From JAEUMW01 sp039807745 (lineage in GTDB: Bacteria; Pseudomonadota; Gammaproteobacteria; Burkholderiales; JAEUMW01): 46,511 nt of DNA. The stretch's first letter is position 1. The number at the start of each line of letters is the position of its first letter. The notes under the pieces are model-generated. The model did not search any database. It saw nothing but the letters and a program-made list of their open reading frames with translations, and had not been told where the DNA came from. Location of the stretch: the NCBI GenBank assembly GCA_039807745.1, contig JBDHRV010000010.1, forward strand, positions 1-46,511, written 5' to 3'. This document shows, piece after piece, positions 17,766-27,813 of the stretch. The position numbers and the translations under genes are program-made.

Positions 17766-18352
17766 TAGAGCGAACCCTTGGTCGACGGCGCGACCCCGCC
17801 TGCCCGGGGATCGGCTTCCACCGCCATCCGCAGCGCGCGACCGAAGGCCTTGAAGACGGTCTCCACCTGATGATGCGCATTGCGGCCGCGCAGGTTGTCG
17901 ACGTGCACGGTGAGGCGGGCGTGGTTCACGAAACCCTGAAAGAATTCGTAGACGAGATCGACATCGAACTCGCCGACCCGAGGCCGCGTGAACGCCACGT
18001 GGAACTCCAGGCCCGGCCGGCCCGAGAGATCGACCACGACCCGCGACAGCGCCTCGTCCAGCGGTACGTAGGCGTGACCGTAGCGGCGCACACCCCGCTT
18101 ATCGCCGAGCGCGTTCGCCAGGGCCTGCCCGATCGTGATTCCGACGTCCTCGACCGTGTGATGTGCGTCGACGTGCAGATCGCCGCGCGCGGCGACGTCA
18201 AGATCGATCATGCCGTGACGCGCCACCTGATCGAGCATGTGATCGAGAAAGGGGACACCGGTGGCGAGCGTGGCGCGGCCGGTGCCGTCGAGATCGAGCG
18301 CGACGTCGATCTCGGTCTCGAGGGTCTTGCGGGTCACCTGGGCTGCGCGCAC
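17765..18352 (-). CDS. hisB: Imidazoleglycerol-phosphate dehydratase
   Basis: A 195-residue monofunctional dehydratase, not fused to histidinol phosphatase. The duplicated metal motifs are visible: FLDHMLDQVARHG and DAHHTVEDVGI in the first half, and NHARLTVHVD and RNAHHQVE in the second. The start is GTG at 18352, eight bases after the hisC stop, where the family N-terminus (AAQVTRKTLETEI) begins; the open frame further upstream is a shadow of hisC. A separate histidinol-phosphatase gene is needed elsewhere in the genome. Confidence 0.94.
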   Translation of the reverse strand: MRAAQVTRKTLETEIDVALDLDGTGRATLATGVPFLDHMLDQVARHGMIDLDVAARGDLHVDAHHTVEDVGITIGQALANALGDKRGVRRYGHAYVPLDEALSRVVVDLSGRPGLEFHVAFTRPRVGEFDVDLVYEFFQGFVNHARLTVHVDNLRGRNAHHQVETVFKAFGRALRMAVEADPRAGGVAPSTKGSL

Positions 18353-18360
18353 GGCGGCAA

Positions 18361-19428
18361 TCAGAGGCTTGCGTTCAAGGCTTGCAGGAACTGCTCGTTC
18401 TCGTCCGGCGTGCCGACCGTGACGCGCAGGCAGTTCGCGAGCAAGGGGTGCGCGCCGTCGAGATTCTTCACGAGCACGCGGCGCGCCCTGAGTGCTGAGA
18501 ACACCGCGCTCGCGCGCGAGATCCGGAACAGGATGAAGTTCGCGCTGGACGCAAACACCTGCACGCCGGACACTCGCGCCAGAGCGTCGGCGAGGCGGCT
18601 CCGCTGCGCGCAGATTGCCGCCGCCTGCGCTTCGAGCACCTCCGGCTCGCCGAGGACCCGCTCGGCCAGTTGCTGCGTCAGCACGTTGATGTTGTAGGGC
18701 AGGCGCACCTTGTCCAACTCCGCGAGCCATTCGGGACGGCCGGCGATGAGTCCGAGACGCAGACCCGCCAGACCGAGCTTCGAGACCGTGCGCATGAGCA
18801 GCAGGTTGGGGTGGTCGGCGAGCCGCGGCAGAAAGCTCGCGCCGGCAAACGCGTAGTACGCTTCATCGACGACGGTAAGCCCCGGACTTGCTTCAATCAT
18901 ACGCGATAGACCCTCCCGGTCAAACAGATTGCCGGTCGGGTTGTTCGGGTAGGCGATGAAGGTGACCGCGGGCCGATGGCGGGCGATCGCGTCGAGGCAG
19001 GCGTCGATGTCCAGGGTGAAATCTTCGCGCAGCGCCACCGACTCGTAGCGCAGGCCGCAGAACGCGGCGATCATGCGATACATCACGAACGACGGCTCCA
19101 CGCCCAGCACCACGGCGCCGGGGCGCGCCAGCGCCATGGCCACGATCTGGATCAGTTCGTCGGAGCCGTTGCCGAGCAGGATCTCCATTCCGTCCGGCAC
19201 GCCCATCACCGCGCGCAGACGCGTCTTGAGAGCACGGGCGGACGGGTCGGGGTAGCGGTTGAGGGATGCGTCAGCGGCGATCGCGCCGAGGGACTCGCGC
19301 AACGCTGCCGGCAGGCGGTAAGGGTTCTCCATCGCGTCCAGCTTCACGCACCCGGCGCTCTCCTGCACGTGGTACGGGGCGAGCCGGAGGATGTCGTCGC
19401 GGATCAGCTGCTCAGGGGTACAGGGCAT
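18361..19428 (-). CDS. hisC: Histidinol-phosphate aminotransferase
   Basis: A 355-residue PLP enzyme of aminotransferase fold type I. Typical features are KLDAMENPYRLP near the N-terminus, the NGSDELI loop, AYPNNPTGN, VVDEAYYAF and the PLP-lysine region RTVSKLGLAGLRLG. The ATG at 19428 lies at the conserved family start; the longer open frame is Arg/Pro-rich antisense shadow. It lies 40 bases after hisD. Confidence 0.94.
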   Translation of the reverse strand: MPCTPEQLIRDDILRLAPYHVQESAGCVKLDAMENPYRLPAALRESLGAIAADASLNRYPDPSARALKTRLRAVMGVPDGMEILLGNGSDELIQIVAMALARPGAVVLGVEPSFVMYRMIAAFCGLRYESVALREDFTLDIDACLDAIARHRPAVTFIAYPNNPTGNLFDREGLSRMIEASPGLTVVDEAYYAFAGASFLPRLADHPNLLLMRTVSKLGLAGLRLGLIAGRPEWLAELDKVRLPYNINVLTQQLAERVLGEPEVLEAQAAAICAQRSRLADALARVSGVQVFASSANFILFRISRASAVFSALRARRVLVKNLDGAHPLLANCLRVTVGTPDENEQFLQALNASL

Positions 19429-19468
19429 GCGCACGAGCGCTCGGGGTGCCGGTCGTGGTGGGGCGTCT

Positions 19469-20767
19469 TTAGTGGATGCGATAGGCGGCGGAGCGGGCGT
19501 GCGCGTCGAGCCCCTCCCCGCGCGCGAGCTCACGGGCGATGCGCCCGAGCGCGTCGGCGCCCGCTGCCGAGACGCGGATGATGCTCGAGCGCTTCTGGAA
19601 ATCGTACACGCCCAGCGGGCTCGAGAAGCGCGCCGTGCGCGCGGTCGGCAGGACATGGTTCGGCCCGGCGCAGTAATCGCCGAGGGCTTCGGAGGTGAAC
19701 GGCCCGATGAAGATCGCACCGGCGTGGCGGATCAGGGGCAGCAGCGCCTCCGGATCGGCCACCGACAGCTCGAGATGCTCGGGGGCGACGCGATTGGCGA
19801 TCTCGCACGCCTCGGCCAGCGTGCGCACGTGGATGAGCGCGCCGCGGTCTTCGAGGGAGGCCCGGATGATGTCGGCGCGGGGCAGCTCGGGGAGCAGCCG
19901 GTCGCAGCTCGCCGCGACGGCGTCGATGAATCCCGCATCCTGTGAGAGCAGGATGGCCTGGGCGAGCTCGTCGTGCTCGGCCTGCGAGAAGAGATCCATG
20001 GCGACCCAGTCCGGATTCGTGTCGCCGTCGCAGATGACGAGGATCTCCGAGGGCCCCGCCACCATGTCGATGCCAACGACGCCGAAGACGCGCCGCTTGG
20101 CGGCCGCGACGTAGGCATTGCCGGGACCGACGATCTTGTCCACCTGCGGCACGCTCTGCGTGCCGTACGCCAGCGCGCCGATCGCCTGCGCACCGCCGAT
20201 GGTGTAGACGCGGTCCACGCCGCACAGCGCCGCCGCCGCGAGCACCAGTTCGTTGCGCTCGCCGCCGGGGGTCGGTACCACCATGATCACTTCCGCGACG
20301 CCGGCGACCTTCGCCGGGATCGCGTTCATGAGCACCGACGACGGGTAGGCGGCCCGCCCGCCGGGCACGTAGAGGCCGACGCGATCGAGCGGCGTCACGC
20401 GCTGGCCGAGCTCCGTGCCGTCCGCCTCGCGGTAGCTCCAGGAGTCCTGCAACTGGCGGCGGTGGAAAGCACGGATGCGCTCCGCCGCGTGCTCCAGCGC
20501 ATCACGCTGCGTCGTGGGCAGGCGTTCCAGCGCGCCCTGCAGGTGCTCGGGCGAGACCTCGAGCGCGTGCATCGAAGCGGCCTCGAGCCGATCGAAACGG
20601 CGGGTGTAGTCGAGCACCGCGGCATCACCGCGGCGCATCACGTCGGCGAGGATATCGGCTACCGCCGCCTCGACCTGCGGGTTCTGGGCAGATTCGAAGG
20701 CGAGCAGCGCCGCGAGCCGGGACTCAAAGTCCGGCTGCGTGGAGGCGAGGCGTCGCGGCGTCGGCAT
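19469..20767 (-). CDS. hisD: Histidinol dehydrogenase
   Basis: A 432-residue zinc enzyme that oxidises histidinol twice with NAD to histidine, the last step. Motifs include GLYVPGGRAAYPSSVLM, KIVGPGNAYVAAAK, GIDMVAGPSEILV and the catalytic pair in NRVAPEHLEL. The ATG at 20767 makes a 44-base overlap with the hisG 3' end. It gives the normal protein start (RRLASTQPDFESRL), so the overlap appears real. Confidence 0.95.
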   Translation of the reverse strand: MPTPRRLASTQPDFESRLAALLAFESAQNPQVEAAVADILADVMRRGDAAVLDYTRRFDRLEAASMHALEVSPEHLQGALERLPTTQRDALEHAAERIRAFHRRQLQDSWSYREADGTELGQRVTPLDRVGLYVPGGRAAYPSSVLMNAIPAKVAGVAEVIMVVPTPGGERNELVLAAAALCGVDRVYTIGGAQAIGALAYGTQSVPQVDKIVGPGNAYVAAAKRRVFGVVGIDMVAGPSEILVICDGDTNPDWVAMDLFSQAEHDELAQAILLSQDAGFIDAVAASCDRLLPELPRADIIRASLEDRGALIHVRTLAEACEIANRVAPEHLELSVADPEALLPLIRHAGAIFIGPFTSEALGDYCAGPNHVLPTARTARFSSPLGVYDFQKRSSIIRVSAAGADALGRIARELARGEGLDAHARSAAYRIH

Positions 20768-21425
20768 GCTGTTCCGAAGAAAGAATCCCGACCGCCCGCG
20801 CCATGGCGTCGATGAGGGGCTGGATGCGGTCGCGGCGGAGCTTGAGGGCGGCCTGGTTCACGATCAGTCGCGCGGAGATCGGAGCGATCAGTTCCACCGC
20901 CCGCAAGTCGTTGGCGCGCAGCGTGCCGCCGCTCGCCACCAGGTCGACGATGGCATCGGCAAGACCGGTGAGCGGGGCGAGCTCCATCGAGCCGTACAGC
21001 TTGATGAGGTCGACATGAACGCCCTTGCGCGCAAAGTGGTCGCGCGCAGCGTTGACGTACTTGGTGGCGACGCGCAGCCGCGCGCCGTGGCGCACCGCCG
21101 ACTCGTAGTCGAACCCGTTCGGAACCGCGACCATCATCCGGCACGCGCCGATGGCGAGATCCAGCGGCTGATACAAGCCCTGACCGCCGTGCTCGTAGAG
21201 CACGTCCTTGCCGGCGATGCCCAGGTCGGCCGCGCCGTGCTCGACGTAAGTCGGCACGTCGGAGGCGCGCACGATCAGCAGCCGCAGGTCGGAACGCGTG
21301 GTGCCGAGGATGAGCTTGCGCGAGCGTTCCGGATCCTCGCTCGGCGAGACTCCCATCGCGTCGAGCAGCGGCGCGGTTTCGTCGAATATGCGCCCTTTCG
21401 AGAGGGCGAGCGTGATGGTCTTCAT
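20724..21425 (-). CDS. hisG: ATP phosphoribosyltransferase, short form
   Basis: A 233-residue catalytic subunit for the first, feedback-controlled step. It starts ITLALSKGRIFDETAPLL and carries GVDLGI-like DLGIAGKDVL and the PRPP loop ADAIVDLVASGGTL. It lacks the C-terminal regulatory ACT-like domain of the 300-residue form, so by family knowledge it must work with HisZ. No hisZ is present in the window. The C-terminus has a short Ala/His-rich extension that overlaps hisD. It begins 24 bases after murA. Confidence 0.94.
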   Translation of the reverse strand: MKTITLALSKGRIFDETAPLLDAMGVSPSEDPERSRKLILGTTRSDLRLLIVRASDVPTYVEHGAADLGIAGKDVLYEHGGQGLYQPLDLAIGACRMMVAVPNGFDYESAVRHGARLRVATKYVNAARDHFARKGVHVDLIKLYGSMELAPLTGLADAIVDLVASGGTLRANDLRAVELIAPISARLIVNQAALKLRRDRIQPLIDAMARAVGILSSEQHADAATPRLHAAGL

Positions 21426-21449
21426 GGGATCGACCTGACCCCCCGCATT

Positions 21450-22757
<1,308 letters not shown>

Positions 22758-22791
22758 GAGAAATCCGAGGTTCTGAAGTACGGGAAAACCG

Positions 22792-23031
22792 TCAGCGGCC
22801 GGCCTGCCATTGCTCCGGGGTGAGTGTGCGCATGGAGAGCGCATGGATCTCCTCGCGCATGCGGTCCCCCAGGGCGGCGTAAACGAGCTGATGGCGCTGC
22901 ACCGGCGTCTTGCCCTGGAACGCCGCGCTCACGACGAGGGCCTCGAAGTGGTGGCCGTCGCCGCTCACTTCGACCAGTTCGCAGGGAAGCTTGTCCTCGA
23001 TGTTGTGTCTGATGCTGTCGGGGGTGACCAT
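22792..23031 (-). CDS. ibaG: BolA-family protein IbaG (YrbA)
   Basis: A 79-residue BolA-like protein. The class signature VSGDGHHFEALVVS with the histidine loop and the Cys in LPCELVEV (a possible Fe-S ligand with a monothiol glutaredoxin) point to the IbaG/YrbA subgroup. The position between an ABC exporter and murA is the usual one in proteobacteria. The gene starts 18 bases after the permease gene and ends 34 bases before the murA start. Confidence 0.9.
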   Translation of the reverse strand: MVTPDSIRHNIEDKLPCELVEVSGDGHHFEALVVSAAFQGKTPVQRHQLVYAALGDRMREEIHALSMRTLTPEQWQAGR

Positions 23032-23049
23032 GAATTGCCCTTGCGAAGA

Positions 23050-23808
23050 CTAGTAGCGGAGCTTGTACCCGCGCGCGAGCAGGCGCAGGGTCAGGAATGA
23101 TAAGGCGGCGAGACTCGCCAAGACAACCGCGAGACTCAGATGCGGCGGGATGTCGGACGCACCGAAGAAGCCGTAGCGGAATCCGTCGATCATGTAGAAG
23201 AACGGATTCAGGTGCGACACCGCCTGCCAGAACGCGGGCAGCGAGTGGATCGAATAGAACACGCCGGAGAGGAACGTGAGCGGCATGATGAGAAAGCTCT
23301 GAAACGATGCGAGCTGATCGAACTTCTCCGCCCAGATCCCGGCAATCACACCGAGGCAGCCCAGCACGGCGCTGCCGCAAACCGCGAAGGCCAGCGTCCA
23401 GACCGGGTGGTCGAGCCGCAGTTCGGCGAACCAGAGGGTCGCGACGAAAATCCCGGCCCCGACAGCGAGCCCGCGCACGATCGCCGCGACGACGTACGCC
23501 AGGAAGAACTCGCCCGGCGAGATCGGCGGCAGCAGCACGAAGAGGATGTTGCCCGTGATCTTGGACTGGATCAGGCTCGAGGAGCTGTTCGCGAAGGCAT
23601 TCTGCAGGATCGACATCATCGCGAGCCCCGGAATCAGGAAGGCCGTATAGCTCACGCCGGGGAACGCTTCCACGCGGCCCTCCAGCACGTGCGAAAAGAT
23701 GAGCAGATAGAGCAGCGCCGTCACCACGGGGGCCAGGATGGTCTGGAAGCTCACCTTCCAGAATCGCAGCAGCTCCTTGTAGAGCAGAGTATGAAAGCCC
23801 GATCGCAC
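23050..23808 (-). CDS. ABC-2 type exporter permease (YadH-like)
   Basis: A 252-residue inner-membrane protein with six predicted helices and the ABC2_membrane pattern (RGLAVGAGIFVATLWF, then the FLIMPLTFLSGVFYSIHSLP signature). It pairs with the ATPase encoded 12 bases upstream. YadGH-type exporters are widespread, and their substrate is unknown. The start is GTG at 23808. Location between the mla genes and murA suggests an envelope role, which is inference from context only. Confidence 0.88.
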   Translation of the reverse strand: MRSGFHTLLYKELLRFWKVSFQTILAPVVTALLYLLIFSHVLEGRVEAFPGVSYTAFLIPGLAMMSILQNAFANSSSSLIQSKITGNILFVLLPPISPGEFFLAYVVAAIVRGLAVGAGIFVATLWFAELRLDHPVWTLAFAVCGSAVLGCLGVIAGIWAEKFDQLASFQSFLIMPLTFLSGVFYSIHSLPAFWQAVSHLNPFFYMIDGFRYGFFGASDIPPHLSLAVVLASLAALSFLTLRLLARGYKLRY

Positions 23809-23820
23809 GGCGCCCGCCCC

Positions 23821-24714
23821 CTATCGGCTCATGATGCGCACGAAAACGTCCTCCAGGTCGGGCACGGCGACCTCCATGTCCTGCACCGCGATCCCCGCCC
23901 CGCGCAGCGCGTCCATGATGGGTCCGACCTGCGCGAAGTCATGCAGCTCGACGATCCACACCTTCCCGTCGCGCCCCGGGCGCATCGCCTCGAGCGCGGT
24001 CGGCAGCCGGTCCGGCTCGATGCGCAGCCGCAGGCTGCGGCCGGGCACGCTGCGCAGCAGGTTCGCGGTCGTGTCCAGCGCCACGATGCGCCCTTCCTTC
24101 ATCATCGCGATGCGCGAGCAGAGCGTCTCCGCCTCCTCGAGATAGTGTGTGGTGAGCACGATGGTATGGCCGTCGCGATTCAAGACGCGCATGAAATCCC
24201 ACAGCCCCTGCCGCAGCTCCACGTCCACCCCGGCGGTCGGCTCGTCGAGGACGATCACCGGCGGTTTGTGCACGAGAGCGAGCGCAACCAGCACGCGGCG
24301 CTTCATCCCGCCGGAGAGGGCACGCATGTTGGTGTGCGCCTTCTGGGTGAGTCCGAGGCGGGCGATGATCTCGTCTATCCAGGCGTCGTTGCGGCGCAGC
24401 CCGAAATAGCCGGACTGGATTGCGAGCGCCTCGCGCACGTCGAAAAACGGATCGAAGACGAGCTCCTGGGGCACGACACCCAGCGCACGCCGCGCCCGCC
24501 GATAGTCGGCCACGACGTCGAAACCCTTTACCTTGAGCGTGCCGCTGTCGGCGAGGCAAAGGCCCGCGAGCGTGTTGATGAGGGTGGTCTTGCCCGCGCC
24601 GTTGGGGCCGAGCAGCGCGAAGAACTCGCCCTCGGAAATGTCGAGGTCGACACCGTCCAGCGCCTGCACGCTACGGAAGCGCTTGCGTACGTCGCGCACT
24701 TCGATGGCGGACAT
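23821..24714 (-). CDS. ABC exporter ATPase (YadG-like)
   Basis: A 297-residue ATPase: Walker A GPNGAGKTT, signature LSGGMKRR, Walker B VIVLDEPT, then a C-terminal domain of about 80 residues with a DLEDVFVRIMSR tail typical of drug- and polysaccharide-type ABC-2 exporters. The ATG at 24714 precedes SAIEVRDVRKRF, the usual start. An upstream in-frame ATG at 24759 would add an unrelated Arg/Pro-rich stretch. It forms a pair with the following permease gene. Confidence 0.9.
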   Translation of the reverse strand: MSAIEVRDVRKRFRSVQALDGVDLDISEGEFFALLGPNGAGKTTLINTLAGLCLADSGTLKVKGFDVVADYRRARRALGVVPQELVFDPFFDVREALAIQSGYFGLRRNDAWIDEIIARLGLTQKAHTNMRALSGGMKRRVLVALALVHKPPVIVLDEPTAGVDVELRQGLWDFMRVLNRDGHTIVLTTHYLEEAETLCSRIAMMKEGRIVALDTTANLLRSVPGRSLRLRIEPDRLPTALEAMRPGRDGKVWIVELHDFAQVGPIMDALRGAGIAVQDMEVAVPDLEDVFVRIMSR

Positions 24715-24765
24715 CACTGGCGCGCAGTCAGGTGGCACGCGCTCTCGCGCAGGGCGCAACGAGGC

Positions 24766-25056
24766 TCACGCCTCGGCAGCCCGGGGCAGCAGATCGAGCA
24801 CGCCGTACAGGGTGCCGAGGCTCATCAGGTTGGCGGGCAGATTGAGGTAGACGATCTCGCGGTGTTGCGCCCGCGCCTCCCGCAACCACTCGAGCAGCAG
24901 GCCGAGCGCCGCCGAGTCGAGCTCGCTCACGGCGGACAGATCGACGCGCGAGACGGGCTCCACGAAAAGCTCGCGCCCGCGCGCGAGCAGCACGGCGGCG
25001 GAACGCAGCGTGAGCGGGCCCCGCACCCGGAAGCGGTCGCCGTCGCGGACGATCAT
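24766..25056 (-). CDS. mlaB: STAS-domain protein MlaB
   Basis: A 96-residue single STAS domain with the phospho-site-like loop SELDSAALGLLLEW. MlaB binds and stabilises the MlaF ATPase dimer on the cytoplasmic side of the phospholipid transporter. Its ATG overlaps the mlaC stop codon (ATGA), and it is the last gene of the mla set, as in other proteobacteria. Confidence 0.88.
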   Translation of the reverse strand: MIVRDGDRFRVRGPLTLRSAAVLLARGRELFVEPVSRVDLSAVSELDSAALGLLLEWLREARAQHREIVYLNLPANLMSLGTLYGVLDLLPRAAEA

Positions 25057-25685
25057 CTGCCGGATGCCGCCCCGCCCGCCGTCGCGTCGCGGTTCTTCTG
25101 CTGCAGGCTGGCGATCAGGCCGTCGATGCCCGTGCGCTGCACTTCGTCGGCGAACGAGCCGCGGTAGGTGGTGACGAGGCTCACCGCCTCGACGGTGACG
25201 TCGTAGACCTTCCAGCCGTTGGCGGTCTTCTCCATGCTGTAGTCCACCGCGACGGGCTGCCCGCCACCGGCCCGGTTGATCTGACTTTTCACCGTCACAT
25301 CGGTCGCGCTGGGGTCCATCTTGAACGGCTTGAACTCGATGGTCTCGTTCTTGTACTGGGTGAGCGAACTGCCATAGGTGCGCACGAGCAGGTTGCGGAA
25401 TTCCGTCACCAGGGTCTCGCGCTGCTCCGGGGTGGCTTGGCGCCAGCCCTTGCCCACGGCGAGCCGCGTCATCTTGTTGAAGTCGAAATTGGGCAGGACC
25501 TTCGCCTCCACCAGCTCGGTCACCTTCTTCGGGTCGCTGCGGATGTCCTTGTTGGTGCGCAGGATCTCGAGCACCTCCTCGGTCGTCGTCTTGGCGAGAA
25601 CGTCCGGTGGGATGTCTGCCTGGGCCATCACGGCAGTGCCGCCGAGAAATACGAGCAGGACCAATGAGAGGATCGCGCGCTTCAT
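25053..25685 (-). CDS. mlaC: Periplasmic phospholipid shuttle MlaC
   Basis: A 210-residue secreted protein with a signal peptide ending around VMAQA. The Tol-Tol/MlaC fold is shown by VLPNFDFNKMTRLAVGKGW, FRNLLVRTYGSSLTQYKNE and VDYSMEKTANGWKVYDVTVE. MlaC ferries phospholipid between the outer-membrane lipoprotein MlaA and the inner-membrane MlaFEDB complex. mlaA, often placed next to mlaC in betaproteobacteria, is absent here. It begins 31 bases after mlaD. Confidence 0.92.
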   Translation of the reverse strand: MKRAILSLVLLVFLGGTAVMAQADIPPDVLAKTTTEEVLEILRTNKDIRSDPKKVTELVEAKVLPNFDFNKMTRLAVGKGWRQATPEQRETLVTEFRNLLVRTYGSSLTQYKNETIEFKPFKMDPSATDVTVKSQINRAGGGQPVAVDYSMEKTANGWKVYDVTVEAVSLVTTYRGSFADEVQRTGIDGLIASLQQKNRDATAGGAASGR

Positions 25686-25716
25686 GGGTTCACTCCACTA
25701 CGGTTGTTTCGAGGGC

Positions 25717-26190
25717 TCACTGCTTGCTGCCTCCTTCCTGGGCCTTGTCGAACAGCACCTGGCCGATGAGTTTTTCGAGGACGACGGCAGACTGCGTGAG
25801 CCTGATCACGTCGCCGTCCTTGAGTCGCTGGTCGTCGCCGCCCGCCTCCAGCCCGACGTACTGTTCCCCGAGCAGCCCCGAGGTCAGCACGGCGGCCGTG
25901 GTGTCTTTCGGGAAGGGATAGCGTTCGTCGATCTTCAGCACGATCCGCGCGACGTACTTTGCCGTGTCGAAGCTGATGGACTCCACGCGCCCCACCATCA
26001 CTCCGGCGCTTCGAACAGGGGCGCCCGCCTTGAGGCTGCCGATGTTCTGAAATTCGGCGGAGACGGTGTATTCCTTGTCCGGTCGGAAGGAGGTGCTGGC
26101 ATTGCTGACCTTGAGGGCGAGCAGCACGAGCGCACCCAGCCCCAAGGCGACGAAAATGCCGACCCAAAGGTCGAGAGTCGCTTTGCTCAC
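25717..26190 (-). CDS. mlaD: MCE-domain protein MlaD
   Basis: A 157-residue protein with one N-terminal transmembrane helix (LDLWVGIFVALGLGALVLLAL) and one MCE domain at about residues 37-117 (YTVSAEFQNIGSLKAGAPVR). In MlaFEDB it forms the periplasmic hexameric ring that carries lipid. The start is GTG at 26190, two bases after the mlaE stop; the frame upstream is an antisense or shadow extension without family similarity. Confidence 0.92.
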   Translation of the reverse strand: MSKATLDLWVGIFVALGLGALVLLALKVSNASTSFRPDKEYTVSAEFQNIGSLKAGAPVRSAGVMVGRVESISFDTAKYVARIVLKIDERYPFPKDTTAAVLTSGLLGEQYVGLEAGGDDQRLKDGDVIRLTQSAVVLEKLIGQVLFDKAQEGGSKQ

Positions 26191-26192
26191 TT

Positions 26193-26987
26193 TCAATCTC
26201 CCATGAACATGAAGGCCGTGAGCACGAAGTCGAGGCCGAGAATGGCGAGCGACGACGTGACCACGGTGCGCGTGGTGGCGTGAGAGACGCCTTCGGCGGT
26301 CGGCGGTGCGTCGTAGCCTTCGAACACCGCGATCGCCGTGACGGCGACCCCGAACACGAAGCTCTTGATGACGCCGTTGACGATGTCGTCCCTGAAATCG
26401 ACGGCGCTTTGCATCTGCGACCACCAGGCGCCGCTGTCGACCCCGATCGTCACCACCACCACGAGGTAGCCGCCGAAGATACCGACGATGCTGAAGAGCG
26501 CGGCGAGCAGCGGCATCGACAGGACCCCGCCCCAGAACCTCGGGCCGACCACCCGGGCGATGGGATCGACCGCCATCATTTCCATGGCCTGGAGTTGCTC
26601 GGTCGCCTTCATGAGACCGATCTCGGCAGTGATCGCCGAGCCCGCCCGGCCCGCAAACAAGAGAGCGGCCACCACCGGCCCGAGTTCCCGCACCAGCGAG
26701 AGCGCCACGAGCGAGCCCACCGACTCCGAGGAGCCGTATCGCTGCAGCGTGTCGTAGCCCTGCAGCCCGAGCACCATGCCCACGAACACGCCCGACACGA
26801 TGATGATGACGAGCGACAGGACGCCGGCGAAGTAGATCTCGCGCAGGGTGAGTTGAAAGCGCCGGAAGCTCGTCGCCGAGCGCAGCAGCACGAGCACGAA
26901 GAACCGGCTGCCATAGCCGAGGCGGACGATGCCGTCGATGACCCGCTCACCGAGCAGACGCAGCCCCGACGCCGCGCTCTCAAGCAC
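26193..26987 (-). CDS. mlaE: Phospholipid transporter permease MlaE
   Basis: A 264-residue MlaE/YrbE-family permease with an N-terminal interfacial helix and about five membrane helices. Conserved segments are REIYFAGVLSLVIIIVSGVFVGMVLGLQG, GRAGSAITAEIGLMKATEQLQA and the MAVDPIARVVGPRFW loop. The GTG at 26987 overlaps the mlaF stop by eight bases and gives the normal length. An ATG at 27065 in the same frame would add 26 residues lying inside mlaF. Confidence 0.91.
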   Translation of the reverse strand: MLESAASGLRLLGERVIDGIVRLGYGSRFFVLVLLRSATSFRRFQLTLREIYFAGVLSLVIIIVSGVFVGMVLGLQGYDTLQRYGSSESVGSLVALSLVRELGPVVAALLFAGRAGSAITAEIGLMKATEQLQAMEMMAVDPIARVVGPRFWGGVLSMPLLAALFSIVGIFGGYLVVVVTIGVDSGAWWSQMQSAVDFRDDIVNGVIKSFVFGVAVTAIAVFEGYDAPPTAEGVSHATTRTVVTSSLAILGLDFVLTAFMFMGD

Positions 26988-27792
26988 CGCGTGACTCCAG
27001 GGCAAGATCCTCGCGGATGCTCGGTCCCGGGTAATGGAATGGCACGGGGCCGTCGATGTCGCCATGCACGAACTGGTGCACGAACGGCGTCTCCGTGGCC
27101 CGGATCTCGTCCGGTGTGCCCTGCGCCACGACGCCGCCCGCGGACAGGAAATACACGTAGTCGACGATCAGGAGCGATTCGTGGACGTCGTGCGTGACGA
27201 GTATGCTGGTCGCCCCGAGCGCGTCGTTCAGCTTGCGGATGAGATTGCCGGTGACCGAAAGCGAGATCGGGTCGAGCCCGGCAAAGGGCTCGTCGTACAT
27301 GATCAACATCGGATCCATCACCGTCGCGCGCGCCAGCGCCACACGGCGCGCCTGCCCCCCGGAGAGCTCGGCCGGCATCTTGCCCGCGGCGTTGCGCAGG
27401 CCGACCGCGTGCAGCTTCATCAGCACGAGGTCGCGGATCATCGACTCCGGCAGATCGGTATGCTCGCGCAGGGGAAACGCGACGTTGTCGAACACGGTCA
27501 TGTCGGTGAAGAGCGCGCCGAACTGAAACAGAAATCCCATCCGGCGGCGCAGTCCATAGAGCTCGCGCTGGTTCATGTCGGGCACCAGCCGGCCGCGCAC
27601 CTTGACCTTGCCGCCCTGCGGGCGCAACTGTCCCGAGATGAGACGCAGCAGCGTGGTCTTGCCGCTGCCGCTGCCGCCCATGATGGCGACCACCTTTCCT
27701 TTCGGAATGGCGAGATTCAGGCCGCTGAAAATCGGCCGGTCGCCAAAGCCGAAGAACAGATCCTTGAGCTCGACGAGATTTTCGGGATGCAT
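26980..27792 (-). CDS. mlaF: Phospholipid transporter ATPase MlaF
   Basis: A 270-residue ABC ATPase: Walker A GGSGSGKTT, the MlaF-type FLFQFGALFTDMTVFDNVAFPLRE, signature LSGGQARR, Walker B LIMYDEPF and the H-loop VTHDVHE. It powers lipid transport through MlaE/MlaD. A C-terminal extension (VHGDIDGPVPFHYPG) is typical and contacts MlaB and the partner subunit. It is the first gene of the long leftward array. The ATG at 27792 has no good ribosome site but is preceded by a hairpin with a U-run. Confidence 0.93.
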   Translation of the reverse strand: MHPENLVELKDLFFGFGDRPIFSGLNLAIPKGKVVAIMGGSGSGKTTLLRLISGQLRPQGGKVKVRGRLVPDMNQRELYGLRRRMGFLFQFGALFTDMTVFDNVAFPLREHTDLPESMIRDLVLMKLHAVGLRNAAGKMPAELSGGQARRVALARATVMDPMLIMYDEPFAGLDPISLSVTGNLIRKLNDALGATSILVTHDVHESLLIVDYVYFLSAGGVVAQGTPDEIRATETPFVHQFVHGDIDGPVPFHYPGPSIREDLALESRGA

Positions 27793-27813
27793 CTAGCGAA
27801 GGAAGGCGAAAAA

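Noticed and set aside
23140..25167. A 675-codon plus-strand open frame opposite the ABC exporter and mlaB/mlaC genes
   Set aside because: Low-complexity Arg/His/Asp composition and full overlap with recognised genes.
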